From Sorex araneus (taxonomy: Eukaryota; Chordata; Mammalia; Eulipotyphla; Soricidae), in the NCBI RefSeq assembly GCF_027595985.1, contig NC_073311.1, positions 47,113,438 to 47,177,437 on the forward strand: DNA of 64,000 nucleotides, read 5' to 3'. This document shows positions 12,959 through 24,440 of this stretch, piece after piece. A model generated the notes under the pieces. It was not told the DNA's origin. It made no database searches and worked only from the letters and a program-made list of their open reading frames with translations. Made by a program: the position numbers and the translations under genes. Every line of letters begins with the position of its first letter. Position 1 is the stretch's first letter.

Positions 12959-12959
12959 G

Positions 12960-12997
12960 TGTTTTGTTTTGCTTTGTTTTGTTTTGTTTTGTTTTTA
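12960..12997. repeat. (TTTTG)n microsatellite
   Basis: About seven TTTTG units with one interruption (TGCTTTG). Confidence 0.9.
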
Positions 12998-13094
12998 ATG
13001 AACTCCAGGACTCTGAATTTGGCTTTGGAATTGACTTTAGTTTGCAGAGAAGCCAGTGGGGAGTAGTTGGGGAAAACTTAGCGGGTACGATTAG

Positions 13095-13205
13095 AGAAAC
13101 TGAGTTCAAATCCCAGCTTTGCCCCATTCGGGCTGGGCAATCTCTGACCACCACTCGCCTCTCTGAGTTTTGGTTTCTTCATTTATACAAGAATCAGAAG
13201 AGACT
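13095..13205 (+). repeat. MIR SINE
   Basis: A clear MIR core: GAGTTCAAATCCCAGCTTTG, CCCCATTCGGGCTGGGCAAT, TCTCTGAGTTTTGGTTTCTT, CATTTATAC. Confidence 0.75.
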
Positions 13206-13299
13206 GAGTTTCAGTAGGTCAGAAGTCGTGCCTCTATTATTCACTGCTGAATCCAGTCCAATAATTGACACTTTTCAAATCTCTAACAAATGCTTTTAA

Positions 13300-13800
13300 T
13301 GAATAATCTGAGGAAAACACATCACACATTTAATTGAATAAATTAACTCACTTTTACATAGTTAAGAAAAGATAATTTTTTTAAAAAATTCTTAAATAAT
13401 CCAAAAGATTTAGCTTAATAATCCACTCAATGCAGTGTTCTCATAATGATACTGAAATCAAAGAGGTAGTTTTATTACTCCTGATTGTCCAAATATTGCC
13501 ATAATGAATGCATAAAGGGAGATGCTTTAATAGTGCACTTTAAAATATGTACTTTAATTAAATATACAAACTTCTATATCCACATTATGTATTTTTCAAG
13601 TATTACTATATTTGATTGTAATTATGAAACCCCTTAAACATTTTGTTGGAGATGCTTTATCAAAGTTTCCAAGGAGATGTTGATTATACCAAACTTTTTA
13701 CTTAGACTTAACCTTAAGACTGTTGCTCTATAACATTTGGGTTATCTCACAGGGTCATTGTGTGTGAGCAAGGAATGTCAGTATTGTAAACCAGAGATAC
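13300..13800. other. AT-rich unique DNA
   Basis: About 500 bp of A/T-dominated sequence have no repeat match and no open frame. Words such as TTTAATTGAATAAATTAACT are frequent. It could be a second conserved non-coding block, but I see no direct proof. Confidence 0.35.
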
Positions 13801-15173
13801 TTGATTTAAAAAAAAAAAAGCTATTCTCTAGCTTGCTGTTCTCTTGGTGTGACTATTTAGCTGTGTGAAGGTCAAGAGATCTGATTACAACCCAGACCTC
13901 TTGACGCCCAGGCCCCAGTCATCTGTAGCTTCACCTAACACAAAGATTTTGTTTGATTGTTAGTTTCTCAGCAAAGGGTTTGAGTACACATAGGGTAGGA
14001 TAAGAAAAATAGAGGGCTTGGAGCCCTGGCCACCAAAAGCACAGTGATGGAAATGAGAACTGAAGAGCTGACCCAAAGTGTCACAAATCTTTGGATCCTT
14101 TCTGAACTTGGAGGCAACTAGTTGACAGCATGAGACCCGAACACCCAAACATAATTGACTCATAGTCTTTTTCTCCAGAACCCATTTCTTCCCTCTCCTA
14201 AACTGCCTGTTAACTATTGCCACTTTTCCCCCTCATTCATCTCAAGGCACCATGCTTTGCTTCCAATCTTTACTGAGTTTCAGATGAGGAAGGGAAATAC
14301 ATATGATGTCTACTTCTGACAGCCTACCCACAACCTACCCATGTCCTAGATTATCATAAGCAGTCTTTCAATCTCAATGGGAGAAGGAGAGGAGATAAGT
14401 ACTATATCGTATTCAACTCTATAATGAAAAGAGGAATATGGAAGGGGGTTTCCAGGAAAATGAGAGTTTGAGAAAGGCCTGAGAATGTACTTGAACTTGA
14501 GAAAAGGGCTATGGATCATGTGTCTGTTGGTTTTCCCTGTTCCACATTTGTTCATTCTTATTCTGTAATGGGATCCTCATATCCTTTGGGGGAAAGACCC
14601 TGTTCTCTGGCTTCACCGGTATACAGAAACCCACACATCTCAAAAATAATGGAAATCCCATCCCCTCGGCTTCAGTGATTAATATATAAGTGGATGTGTA
14701 TGTCCCAAGATGAGTAAATCAGGCCCTTCCCATAGATTATGAGAAAGGAGACAACCTCTGTGTATACAATAGTAAACCAGGTAGACATACCCAGCCTGGA
14801 CCTGTCAAGTGCCAGGACCTCCTGTGCCTACCTCAAACTGAAGCCAATATGGAAGGAAACATAGTCTAGACATGAGAAAGCAGACTACGATCAAGTCCTG
14901 GAAAAATCATTTGAATCCTGGATCCAGGGGTGCCTGACTTTGAAGTCAAATGGTCCGGGATATTAAGTTATATGACTCAATAAATGTATTTTTATGCTTA
15001 GAGCAAATTGAATTGGACTTCTACTAATTGCAGTGAAAAGAGTCACTTCTCCTAATTGCAATGAAGAGAGTCCTAACGAATTAAGCCACGATCACGTATG
15101 GAATTAGTAATACAGACACGGAGAACGATATGAGCAAAGGCCTGGAGACAGGGTTGAAACTCTCCTAGTCTTC
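13801..15173. other. unassigned DNA
   Basis: A piece at about 13865-13920 (CTGTGTGAAGGTC ... ACAACCCAGACCTC) hints at an antisense MIR. Nothing else is recognised. Confidence 0.4.
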
Positions 15174-15696
15174 AAGAAACACAGAAGGACCCAAGTGGGA
15201 ACTGGCAGAAAAATCCAGGTATGCGGGAACCTGTGATTGATATCTCCAAGCCCGCTCAGATGGGACTGGTCCTCCTCTCCCCAGTTCCTCAGTTTTCAAG
15301 TAGCTTGGCAGTCACACCCACAAACTGCCCCCTGCACCATGTAATCTCATCAACAGCCAAGATCCAGAGACTTTGAACTGAAGCTCCTGGAAGAGAACGA
15401 CACAGAATTTCCTGCAGCGGCCATGTGACCTCTTATACTGTAGACCACTTAGGTAGCAAAAGTAGCACACGCTTGTTTGGTTTTAAGATATTTGCTCATA
15501 TTCTCTTATATACGGGCTTAAATGGCTCCAGAATGAAATTCAACAACCTCCACACACTTCCCTCTTATTGTGATGGGAAGGTGCTCAGTGGTGGTAATGA
15601 TGTTTGAGTATTATCTGGAATGAACTATTGCGAACTACTCTATGTAAATAAAATATATAATTTTTTTTTTTTAAAAAAAGAAAGAAACACAGAAGG
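15174..15696 (+). mobile_element. retrotransposed unit of unidentified family with perfect TSD
   Basis: The inserted body is 15189-15681 (493 bp), flanked by a perfect 15-bp duplication, AAGAAACACAGAAGG, at 15174-15188 and 15682-15696. An AATAAA signal at 15647-15652 is followed by a T/A-rich end finishing in an A run. It is therefore a reverse-transcribed RNA copy integrated by L1-type machinery. The body matches neither SINE family nor the L1 tails in this window and has no long open frame. It may be a non-autonomous repeat or a processed non-coding transcript. Confidence 0.8.
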
Positions 15697-16485
15697 GACA
15701 CTGTCTGGAGGGGAGTGGAAGTGTAGAAGTGGCAATTTATAGAACACAAAGTGATAGGAAGAGGGATTTTGCGCTTCCATTTGGACTTCAGAGAACCAAG
15801 ACGCAGAGCTGACGGGTAGCAAATGCATGCCCGGACCCCAAAGCATGTCATGCATTGGCTGGTCCTGTTTCTGCTCGCCTCATTCAGGGAAATCCCTACC
15901 ACAGGCCAGATGCTGCACATCTGTGGTTAGCATTGTTCCTTTCAAGAATAACACAGACTCCTCTCCAGGCAAGTCACACGTTTTCATTAGCTGTGGTCAG
16001 GAGGCCAAGCTGCTCTCTCAGATGAGCTTCAACTGACAGGCTGCCCTAGGCATGCCTTTCAGGGGCGCTGATTCATCTCTGCTGTCGGCTGGCTGGTGCA
16101 GGGCGGGGGGGTGTGCACCTGTGTCCCGGGCTGACTTCAGAGAGAGGAGACACAAGAGACCACACAGGGCTCCAGCTGCCTCGGCAGACAGCAGACTGTG
16201 GAGCACTGCAAATGCAGCTACGCCCGGCGGGCAGTCAGTGGCGGGGTTCAGTTCCTGAGAACCCCCCGTGGGGACTCTTCCTCTGCACTCTGGCCATGGT
16301 GATGGCAGGGGTTGATGAGAAACAAATGACATCTGGGTTGGATTTGGTCCCTTCTTAGCCATCCACATGCCACGTTCTTCCAACACTGCAGAAGGCAAGT
16401 CACTCCAGAGAGGCTTTGATGACAGAGCCCCGAAAAGAGGCGGAGTGTGATTTTGTTGTACCCACTCTTCACTTTTTCACTTCTT
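15697..16485. other. unassigned DNA
   Basis: Moderately GC-rich between 16060 and 16300. No exon or repeat is recognised. Confidence 0.45.
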
Positions 16486-16715
16486 GTGATAATTTGCCGG
16501 GCTCCCTGAGAGGGGCAGAGGAATCAAACCCGGATCAGCTGCGTGCAAGGCTACCGAGAGTATCTCGCCCGCACGGCAGAGCTTGGCAAGCTATCAGTCG
16601 TGTATTTGACATGCCAAAAACTGTAACAACAAGTTCACAATGGAGACGTTACTAGTGCCAGCTCGAACAAATCAATGAGCAACAGGATGACAATGACAGT
16701 GACAGTGATAATTTG
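16486..16715. mobile_element. non-poly(A) SINE with inverted head, TSD intact
   Basis: The body is 16497-16704, between perfect 11-bp duplications GTGATAATTTG (16486-16496, 16705-16715). From 16497 to about 16550 the sequence is the reverse complement of the SINE head (GAGGGGCAGAGGAATCAAAC, CCGGATCAGCTGCGTGCAAG). From about 16550 it is the tail in plus orientation (ACCGAGAGTATCTCGCCCGC, GACATGCCAAAAACTGTAAC, AATGGAGACGTTACTAGTGC) ending in ACAGTGACAGT. In the intact copy at 52022-52274 head and tail are collinear. This is a 5' inversion made during or after integration. Confidence 0.85.
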
Positions 16716-17697
16716 ACTATGTGCACTGGGGTGGAGGCTAGGGGATGGAGAAGAAGAGAGAAGGAGAGATAAGGAGGAAGAGAGAAAGAGATGAGTCTGG
16801 AGAACAATAGAATTCATGGGATTCTCTTTCCCTCCACTCACTAGATAGGAACTTCTGAGTAACCATGAGTGGGGGCAGAAAATCAGTGTTTCATTCCCCA
16901 TGTCCTTGGTCCCTGTGGTCCATTGCCTAAATTTCCTACCTTGCCGTATATAATTGCCCCAAGGACTAGAGCTAGCTGCTCCCCTGAAGAAGACCAAATT
17001 TAAGAAGTTTAATTCAACAGAGGTGACTGACTTGTCCAGGCTGGATGCAGTCTGCCCTGGGGAGCTCTCTAATGATAAGGAGTAAATGGAGGCTCCAGGA
17101 TCTTATTCCTGAATGCAGCCAAATTAGGCAGGAGATGAAGCAGCTGCATGTCTCTCGGAGTCTCCCGGAATCCGAGCCTGAGATGGGCAGAAAGGGGGCG
17201 AAGGACTTTGGGAGTGGCTGGCCTTGGAATCACACCTGTGGGAGAGAGAGAGGCAAGGCTGCAAGGGGGGTGGAGGGAGAGGGTGAGCTGTATTGCAGAG
17301 CACACACAGGGACCCATTAGCCCCGACGCTGCAGCCAGATGCCTCCCTGAGCTGGAATGAGGTAGTTAGGCTCATGGCCGTCATGCTCAGGGATGCACAC
17401 CTTGGTTGATGCTTGGATGCGGATACTCTTGAGCAGCATTGCTGGCAACGGAGAAATATTGTATCACAGGGCTCCTAGGGGCCCCTGGGTGGCGTCTCCC
17501 ACCATCAGTCACAAGAAACCTAGAGCAGAGAGAGGCAAACCCGAGGTAAATCTTTTTAGTGTGGGAGGTGCCGGCTGGCTGTCATCGGGACTCTCTTCTG
17601 CGGCTGCAGCTCAGAAGTATCCAGAGCCTTCTATAAATAAATGAGTGTGACCCATGAAACTGGCCTCCCAAAGGCAGGCGGTAAACAAGATTCAGCC
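16716..17697. other. unassigned DNA
   Basis: A purine-rich patch lies at about 16745-16800. No repeat family or exon is recognised. Confidence 0.45.
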
Positions 17698-17707
17698 AAG
17701 AAGTTGT

Positions 17708-18066
17708 GGGACACAGCAGAAATGCACCATATGCACTTCTGTGTTCATTGCAGTATGATATAGAGAATGATTGTACTCGTTTGTGGGATATTTAAAATAG
17801 TATGAGACTAATATCCAAGGCAAAGAAAATCAAGGGCCAGGAGGACTGATCAATGGTTGGAAGCTTGGCACAAGTGTGTGTGTGGCAGGGAAAGGGGCAA
17901 GGAGAGGGAGGAGGGAGTTAGGATAGAGAAGGAATCCATATGACCATAATAGTTAAACATGATCACTCTGGACAAGAACTGAGTGTTGAAAGTAGGTAAA
18001 GAAATATACATGATAAACTTTCAGTATGTGCATTGCAAACTATAATGTCCAAAAGAAAAGAGAGGT

Positions 18067-18103
<37 letters not shown>

Positions 18104-18353
18104 GGGAGGGAGGGAGGGAGGGAGGGAGGGAGGGAGGGAGGGAGGGAGGGAGGGAGGGAGGGGGGAGGGAGGAAGGGAGGGAGGAGAAAAGTGCCTGCCA
18201 TAGAAGCAATGGGATGGTGGTAGGAGAGAAAATGGGGACATTGGTGGTGGGAAATGTACACTGGTGAAGGAATAAGTGTTAGAACATTTGTATCATTAAA
18301 GTCTATCATGAACGACTTTGAAATTGTGTATCTCACTGTGATTCAATTATAAA
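17708..18353 (+). mobile_element. shrew-type L1 3' end with internal deletion
   Basis: It starts in the ORF2-end block (CTGTGTTCATTGCAGTATGA) and jumps to AGAGAATGATTGTACTCGTT, skipping a few hundred bp of the usual order. It then follows the 3' UTR seen in other copies here: AGGGCCAGGAGGACTG, GATCACTCTGGACAAGAACT, a polypurine tract, GGTGGTGGGAAATGTACACT and CACTGTGATTCAATTAT. It is truncated at the 5' end and carries no intact ORF. Confidence 0.8.
18063..18186. repeat. (GA)n/(GGGA)n tract inside L1 3' UTR
   Basis: GAGA units pass into about 25 GGGA units. The tract occupies the same position as the GA tracts in the L1 3' UTRs at 20425-20461 and 29326-29363, so it was seeded by the L1. Confidence 0.9.
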
Positions 18354-18790
18354 AAGAAGCCGTGGTATATACACACAATGGAAAACTATGCTTATGTTCT
18401 AAGAAAGAATAAAATCATGCAATTTTCAGCAACATGGACGGAACTAAAAGATACATTCTGAAGTTAGTCAGAATGAAAGGGACAGGTACAAACTGATATC
18501 TCCCTCCCTTCCTCTCCCTCCACCCCCCGTCCCTCATATCTGGGACTTAAACATACACAGTGAGATAGCAACAGAGATCCAAAGGCAACAGAGTGGAGTA
18601 ACTGATCCATTATGATCCACACACACACAATTAAGTTGAGTGGGGGATGGAGGGAGGGAGCCAGTCTGGGTCTCCTGGGGTTGGGAGATGAGTCCCCTGG
18701 TGAGGGATGTGGTGTTGAAATTATGTGCATGAGAAATCATTATTGCAAACTAAAATAATATAATAATAATAATAAATTAGAAAAAAAAAA
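18354..18790 (+). mobile_element. second L1 3' end, different subfamily
   Basis: It begins with CCGTGGTATATACACACAAT and GGAAAACTATGCTTATG (end of ORF2), then TTTTCAGCAACATGGACGGA, TACAAACTGATATCTCCCTC and CATATCTGGGACTTAAACAT. It ends with (AAT)n and an A run. It lacks the polypurine tract and the GGTGGTGGGAAAT block, so it is not the same 3' UTR type as its upstream neighbour. Confidence 0.75.
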
Positions 18791-20394
18791 GTATTTGGCC
18801 TTGGGCCCCAGTGTGTGCCCTTGGACTAGAAGATGACAGGAGTGTCTGGGACAAACCCGGAAGGGACAGGAATCCCTGAGGGCTAATCTCAGTCAATGAC
18901 CCTAATATAAATACAAAAGGCCAGGAAATAGGGGACTTTCTGTGAGTTCCAGTTCCCGGAGAAAATGAATGAAAATGGCAAACACACAACCAAGCTGCCA
19001 CAGAGCAGATCTTGTGTCCAAAGCCATTTTATCACGTGACACAATCCTAGAATCCGTGACACATGCCAACAGAGCTACAATTAAATAAAGCCTACCTCAG
19101 CCTTCACTTCAGAGGAGAAAGGCCCTCCAAGGCCCCTTACAGCTCCTGTGGCCTCCCTGGCCACCTCACTGAGCAGGTCTCCACAGTGACGCTGAGGAGA
19201 CACACGGCCCCAGGTGTGTCCAGGGACGCGTTTCTGCCACTTACCCGTTCAGGGAGCGGCCATATTGCCTTTGGACTCCTAAATTTCTCCAATTCTCAGA
19301 TAAAAGCAAACCCTCTCTAGGTATGTCTGTGAGGATGAAAGTGCCACAATGTTTACCAAGCCCGAAACAGGTGGACACCGTCCCTATACCAGAGTCACAA
19401 AGATCATCTTCTGGATTCAGAGCTAAAGGACACACGAATGCTAGGAGTGACCTGATGTCACTGCCACGTCTCTGGGCCAAACATTTACCCTCAACAAGTA
19501 TGTCATTGGCAGAGGGAACCTGCCGCAGCTCAAGTGGATGAGGTAAGAGTTTTCCTATCTCCTGTCATTAAAAAAAAAAAAAATAGAAAAATGAGATATT
19601 GTGTTGGTTATCTACCACCACATAACTCAGCGATGTAAAGCAGCAATTGAATGGCCCCCAGCTTGGTGAGTTGGCCAGGTGGTTCTTCTGCTGGTTTCAC
19701 TTGGCCGCACTCACGTAGCTTGTTACTTGTGACTTGGCTCTGGGCTGAGCACAGCTGAAACAGCTGGGAAAGAGAGCTGTTTCATGAGAACGAGCACAAG
19801 CATGCAACCAGTCTTCTGTATGCGTTGGGATGGCTGGGGTTCCACTGGCCTCCACAAGATACTTGACCCAATCCAGCCTCATTGTGGAAAGGAATCACAC
19901 AAGGGTATGAGCACCAGGAGGAGAAAACTCATTCGGAGCCATCCTTTTAATTAGCTACTACAGCTTTTGCATTTTATTTTCAAGATTGTACTAAAGTAAC
20001 ATGGATTTATAGCATAATAAGCATTACAAATAACGTAACATATGCCATGTTATATAACAAATGATGCAATGTTATGATTATGGGATTCAGGTGCAAAGCA
20101 CTATAAATCAGCACCTGTAGATGCTACATTACGTTCGTGCTCACTGCTAAAAGTCTGGTTTCCATCTTTCTTCATAAACAGACCCCTCGTATCATATTTA
20201 CCGTCCTCCTCCCTCTTCCCTCTTGGAAGCCCCTATTTCACTCTTAAAATTTAAGAACTTGTTTTGTCTTTGTTTTATTATTAGTTTTTGCTATCTTCTA
20301 GATATGACTGAAATAATATGAATATATTGTATAAATATAATAATATAATATAAAGAAATAATAAATGACTCTCCATCTAACATTTCACTTAGCA
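18791..20394. other. unassigned DNA
   Basis: An A run is present at 19568-19581, and AT-rich low-complexity sequence occurs at 20010-20370. No repeat or exon is recognised. Confidence 0.45.
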
Positions 20395-20655
20395 AAATAG
20401 TCTCTAATGTGTATGTGAGAAAAAGAGATAGAAAGAAAGAAAAAGAGAGAGAGAGAGAGAGAAGAAAATGCTTGCCATAGAAAAAGGGGGGAGGAAGTGG
20501 GGGAAATTGGGGACATTGGTGATGGGAAATGTGCACTGGTGAAAGAACAGGTGTTGGAACATTATATGACTGAAACCCAATCACAAACAACTTTGTAACT
20601 GTGTATCTCACTGTGATTCAATTAAATTAATTAATTAATTAGATAAATAAAAATT
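20395..20655 (+). mobile_element. L1 3' end, 5' truncated
   Basis: GA tract (20425-20461), GAAAATGCTTGCCATAG, GGGGACATTGGTGATGGGAA, ATGTGCACTGGTGAAAGAAC, CACAAACAACTTTGTAACTG, CACTGTGATTCAATTAAATT and (ATTA)n. It is the same 3' UTR type as 17708-18353. Confidence 0.8.
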
Positions 20656-20769
20656 TAAAATACCCTCTACTATTGCAATAACATCTGTTATTACAATGAA
20701 GTACACATATGTTTTATATGTAGAAAATAGTATTTGATCCACAGATACTTCTCTTTCTTTCCCCCTCCC

Positions 20770-20948
20770 GCCACTTCTTGTTTGGGGCCCACATAAGTTG
20801 TGTTCAGGGCCTAGTTCTGCCCATGAGCATGGTGCTGGGAGTGGGTATAGGGAATGGGGTTGCCCACATGGTTCTTAGGGCATGGTTGAGCCTATGCCTC
20901 CGACATACAGAACACGTATTTTAGCCTTTTGAATTCTCTCCGTGGTCC
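20770..20948 (-). mobile_element. highly degraded SOR-like SINE
   Basis: The antisense order is still traceable: TTTGGGGCCCACA, TTGTGTTCAGGGCCTAG, GGTGCTGGGAGTGG, and AGCCTTTTGAATTCTCTCCGTGGTCCC for the head. Divergence is high. Confidence 0.5.
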
Positions 20949-21189
20949 CTGAACCCATAAACATTAAATGCTCTTAAGAAAGCTGCTAAAAAGTGAACCA
21001 TGGGGAAGTGCCTGGTAAACTTGCACAAAAGTACATTTATCTGACATTCCACCCAGAACACCATCATGGCTTTTATCTCACAGCTTTAGATTGCTCTGAT
21101 TCACATCTCACTGGTCAGAAGCCAGGCACACGACCCCAGCATAATTACAAAGGCATCTGAGAAACGTAATCCCAGAACAGGAAAATGGT

Positions 21190-21475
21190 TCAGATCTCAC
21201 AGAGAATCTTTCTCTCCTCTCTCTCTATCACACACACTCTCTCCCCATCCCTCTCTCCCTTCCTCCCTCTCTCCTCTCTCTCCATCTCTCTTTACCACTC
21301 CATCCCTCTCTCCCTTCCATTCCTCTCTCCCTCCCTCCCCTCTCTCCATCTCTCATCTCTCTCCTCTCTTTCTCCCTCTCTCATCTTCTCATCTCTCTCC
21401 TCTCCCTCTCCCTCTCCCTCTCTCCCTCCCTCCCTCCCTCTCTCTCTGTCTGTCTCTTTCTCTCTCTCTCATCAC
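21190..21475. repeat. pyrimidine-rich (TCTC/CCTC)n tract
   Basis: About 285 bp of imperfect C/T repeats, with a few A bases in the first half. Open frames across it give only S/L/P-rich sequence. Confidence 0.9.
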
Positions 21476-21572
21476 ATCTGATTGTGCTCAGGGGTTACTC
21501 CTGGCTTACTCTGAGCAATGCCAGCACCTTACCTGCCTTATCTGCCGTATACTGCCGTACTATCTCCCCCTC
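21476..21572 (-). mobile_element. truncated SOR-like SINE
   Basis: TTGTGCTCAGGGGTTACTCCTGG (antisense body), then GCACCTTACCTGCCTTAT and CCGTACTATCTCCCC (head). The middle is deleted. It abuts the pyrimidine tract where the 3' tail would lie, which suggests the tract grew from the SINE tail. Confidence 0.65.
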
Positions 21573-22418
21573 ACACAGAATCTTAATAGACAGATACTAA
21601 CAGACAGGTATTGCATCTGTCTCCACAGAGTCCGCCACACTTTGGAGGCTCACTGTGGTATTCTCCTTTGCCTTTGGTGTTACTGGCTGACAAGGAGCTG
21701 CTGATGAGGGAAGGTAGAATCTGTGGAGACTTGATTATTGACCAGACCTGGAGAAGGAACAACCAAGCCAAGTGTTATACCAAATACCCAAGATTCTGAA
21801 CATGGGTCCCCCCGTTATCTGACTATATCAGAGGGTGATATGGTCCTGTGTGTTGCTTATCTTTAGTTACCTTCTGAAAAGACGATGTAAGGAAAGGATT
21901 GGCCATACTGTTTTTCTAGTGAGTAGCATCTCCCAACTCAGTCATTCTGCCTCAACACCAGATGTCTCTTTTCATTACTTAAATAAAGGTCTCGCTTCTT
22001 GGACACTGGGGGTAATCCCTACATCTCACCAGAAATATTCTGCATAGATTTCCCATCCCCATACTTTCCCCCTTTATCCCTGGTCCCACAGTCCTTTCCC
22101 TGTAAGTCCTTTCCTTGCATGGTACATCTGCACTGATTTTTGACCAGGTATACCTCCCTTCCTTCAAGAAAGGATCGAGGAAGTCCTCACAAATGATGGA
22201 ATTGGAAAGTAGGAAGGAGGGCAAATCCATGAAGGCATTATGATAGTAGAGCAAGCTAATAAGAATCAGGAGCAGACAAAAAGTATTTAATAGGCAAGCC
22301 CAACAGAAATTGATCTTCATAACTACCCTGGACTGTCTTGTCAGTTTTTCAGGACCAGTGCAAAATGAAAATGTGGGAGTCCAGTTCAAAACCCAAAGGA
22401 CAATATTTAAAACAAAAA
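21573..22418. other. unassigned DNA
   Basis: No exon or repeat is recognised. The 164-codon antisense frame over 21979-22473 overlaps a SINE and is not supported. Confidence 0.45.
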
Positions 22419-22577
22419 TTGGGGGAGAGCATACCTGGCCATTTTCAGGGCTTACTCCTGGCTGTGCACTCAAGAATCACTCCTGGCAAGCTCAGGAGAC
22501 CATATTGGGTGCTGAGGGTTGACTCTAAGTCAGGTGTGATGAGACAATCACCCTACAGACTGTATTATTGCTCCACC
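22419..22577 (-). mobile_element. SOR-like SINE
   Basis: Antisense body: CAGGGCTTACTCCTGGCTGTG, CACTCAAGAATCACTCCTGG, AGGAGACCATATTGGGTGCT, TTATTGCTCCACC. Confidence 0.75.
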
Positions 22578-23465
22578 TTCTCTCATCACTTTCCATGGTG
22601 TTTTTTAATTTGTTATTCAAGTTATTCTAAGTAAGATAAACTTAAATTTTTATTCTTAGCATAAATTTTATCATTTGTCTTTTATTATTTAATGTCTATT
22701 TTAAGTGCAAATATAAAAGTATTTAACTCATGTTTGGAGTAGTACAAAATGCACAATTCTATTTTCATAGGTCCTACATGCATATATATTTTTTCTTAAC
22801 AGATGAGTGGGTGGACTGAGCAAAAATAACTTGCAACACATGAACATTCTACTAAGACTAATAAATAGGGACAAGATAAAAGGGGAAAAAATGTGGGTTG
22901 TCTCCATGCTTTTTTTTCAGATTCTAAAGTTTGCTTTTAACCTAAGTAAGAATATGATAGGATACATGGTTGACTATTTCATAGACCACCATCATCTTTT
23001 CACAACTAACATTCTGGTTCAAATGGAGAACATTTGGAGTTATCAATGACCCCACTTCACCAATGGTAGACATAACACACTTGCTTTGGTCTCACTTACC
23101 TTGTAGTCTCACTGAACGCTTCTGTGTTCTAAGACAAAAAGGAATTTGTGCTTGGGGTATATCAGAAACACTATAACTAACTTGGCTCTGAAGCATGAAA
23201 GACAAGATTATGAGGCATAGTTCTGCTTGCACATAAAGTCCATTGTCCAATCAAACTACAAAACTCAAAGTCAAAGGTAAAATTATGAAGAATTTCAGAT
23301 AATTATAGCAGAGCGTTAAACCAAGGCTTCAGGACTCTTTGCGTTCTCTTAGCCATTAAGAATTTTTGTAGGTGCCTCCAACCAAACACATCTGAAACCA
23401 ATATCCTGGTCTATTTACTATCACCACCACCAAATAGTTTATTCATCTCCCCAATCTCAACAAGC
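22578..23465. other. AT-rich unassigned DNA
   Basis: No repeat family or exon is recognised. Confidence 0.45.
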
Positions 23466-23469
23466 CATT

Positions 23470-23970
23470 CTACCCTCTAGCTGAAATCACATATTTTGTG
23501 AATCTTGCTCTCTCCCTTGCCCCTAATTTCTTCCCTCCATCACATCCAACTGATGGCCAAGTTCTGTTGTTTATAATCTCTCAAACATTTCCCCAATCTG
23601 TCTATTTTTATCGCCACTACTCCATCAACTCTTTTCTAGATAACTCTAATAACCTTTCATTAGTCTCCCGCTTCTTCTTTTGGCCCTGGGAATTCATTCT
23701 CCACATAGTTTTCAGAGTAATGAATCTAAAGTGAAACTGTCTCCATTTCACTCTTGGAACTGAAATAACTTTCTTAACAAATTCTTTCTGACCCTTCAGT
23801 TATGACCAAAATGTTTCTTCCTAAGAAAGGCCTTTCTGAAACATCTAATGCAAAGGAGACCTTTCCAATGCTAATCCATTCTATCTCTCTTGGAGACAAT
23901 ATTCTCTTCCTTCCCCACACTTAGCCACCTCTTGAAGTTGGACATTTGTAGATATTTATTGAGCTAGAGC
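23470..23970 (+). repeat. L2 LINE fragment
   Basis: L2 landmarks in order: CCAATCTGTCTATTTTTATC, CACTACTCCATCAACTC, TTTCATTAGTCTCCC, CACATAGTTTTCAGAGTAAT, GTGAAACTGTCTCCATTTCA, CTCTTGGAACTGAAATAACT, GGCCTTTCTGAAACATC. It is old and gapped. Confidence 0.55.
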
Positions 23971-24313
23971 TCAATATCAAAGGAATTAAAGATTCTGTTC
24001 CATCACTATTATATACCCAGCAACTTGTGCAGGTTTTGATCCTTACTGGATACTTATATTTTTAAAAAGGAATGAATAAATGGATTCATGAAGTGAAAGA
24101 GAACAAAGAATTTAGGTTAACTCCCATCACGGGGAGCTAGTGGTGCTCAGAAGAAACTCACAGAGGGAGGAACACTTCGAAGAGGGAAATAATTAATTTG
24201 GAAGGAGAATGATCTGATGCAGGTGGAACGGCATTGCAAGTTATTAGACATAAGCATGAATAGTAAATTCTGGTAGAAACTAAGGAAATCAAATCATCAC
24301 TTTAAAAGTGAAC
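23971..24313. other. unassigned DNA
   Basis: No repeat or exon is recognised. Confidence 0.45.
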
Positions 24314-24440
24314 AGGGGGACCAGAGACATATAGCACAGCAAGTAAGGCTCTTGCCTTGCATGCAGCTGACACAGCTTTAATCCCTGCAACCTCATATGG
24401 ACTCCTGAGCACCATCAACAGTGATCCCTGAGCACTATAA
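24314..24440 (+). mobile_element. SOR-like SINE, 3' truncated
   Basis: GACCAGAGACATATAGCACA, GCTCTTGCCTTGCATGCAGC, TTTAATCCCTGCAACCTCAT, GAGCACCATCAACAGTGATC. It stops after CCTGAGCACTA, before the usual 3' end. Confidence 0.8.
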
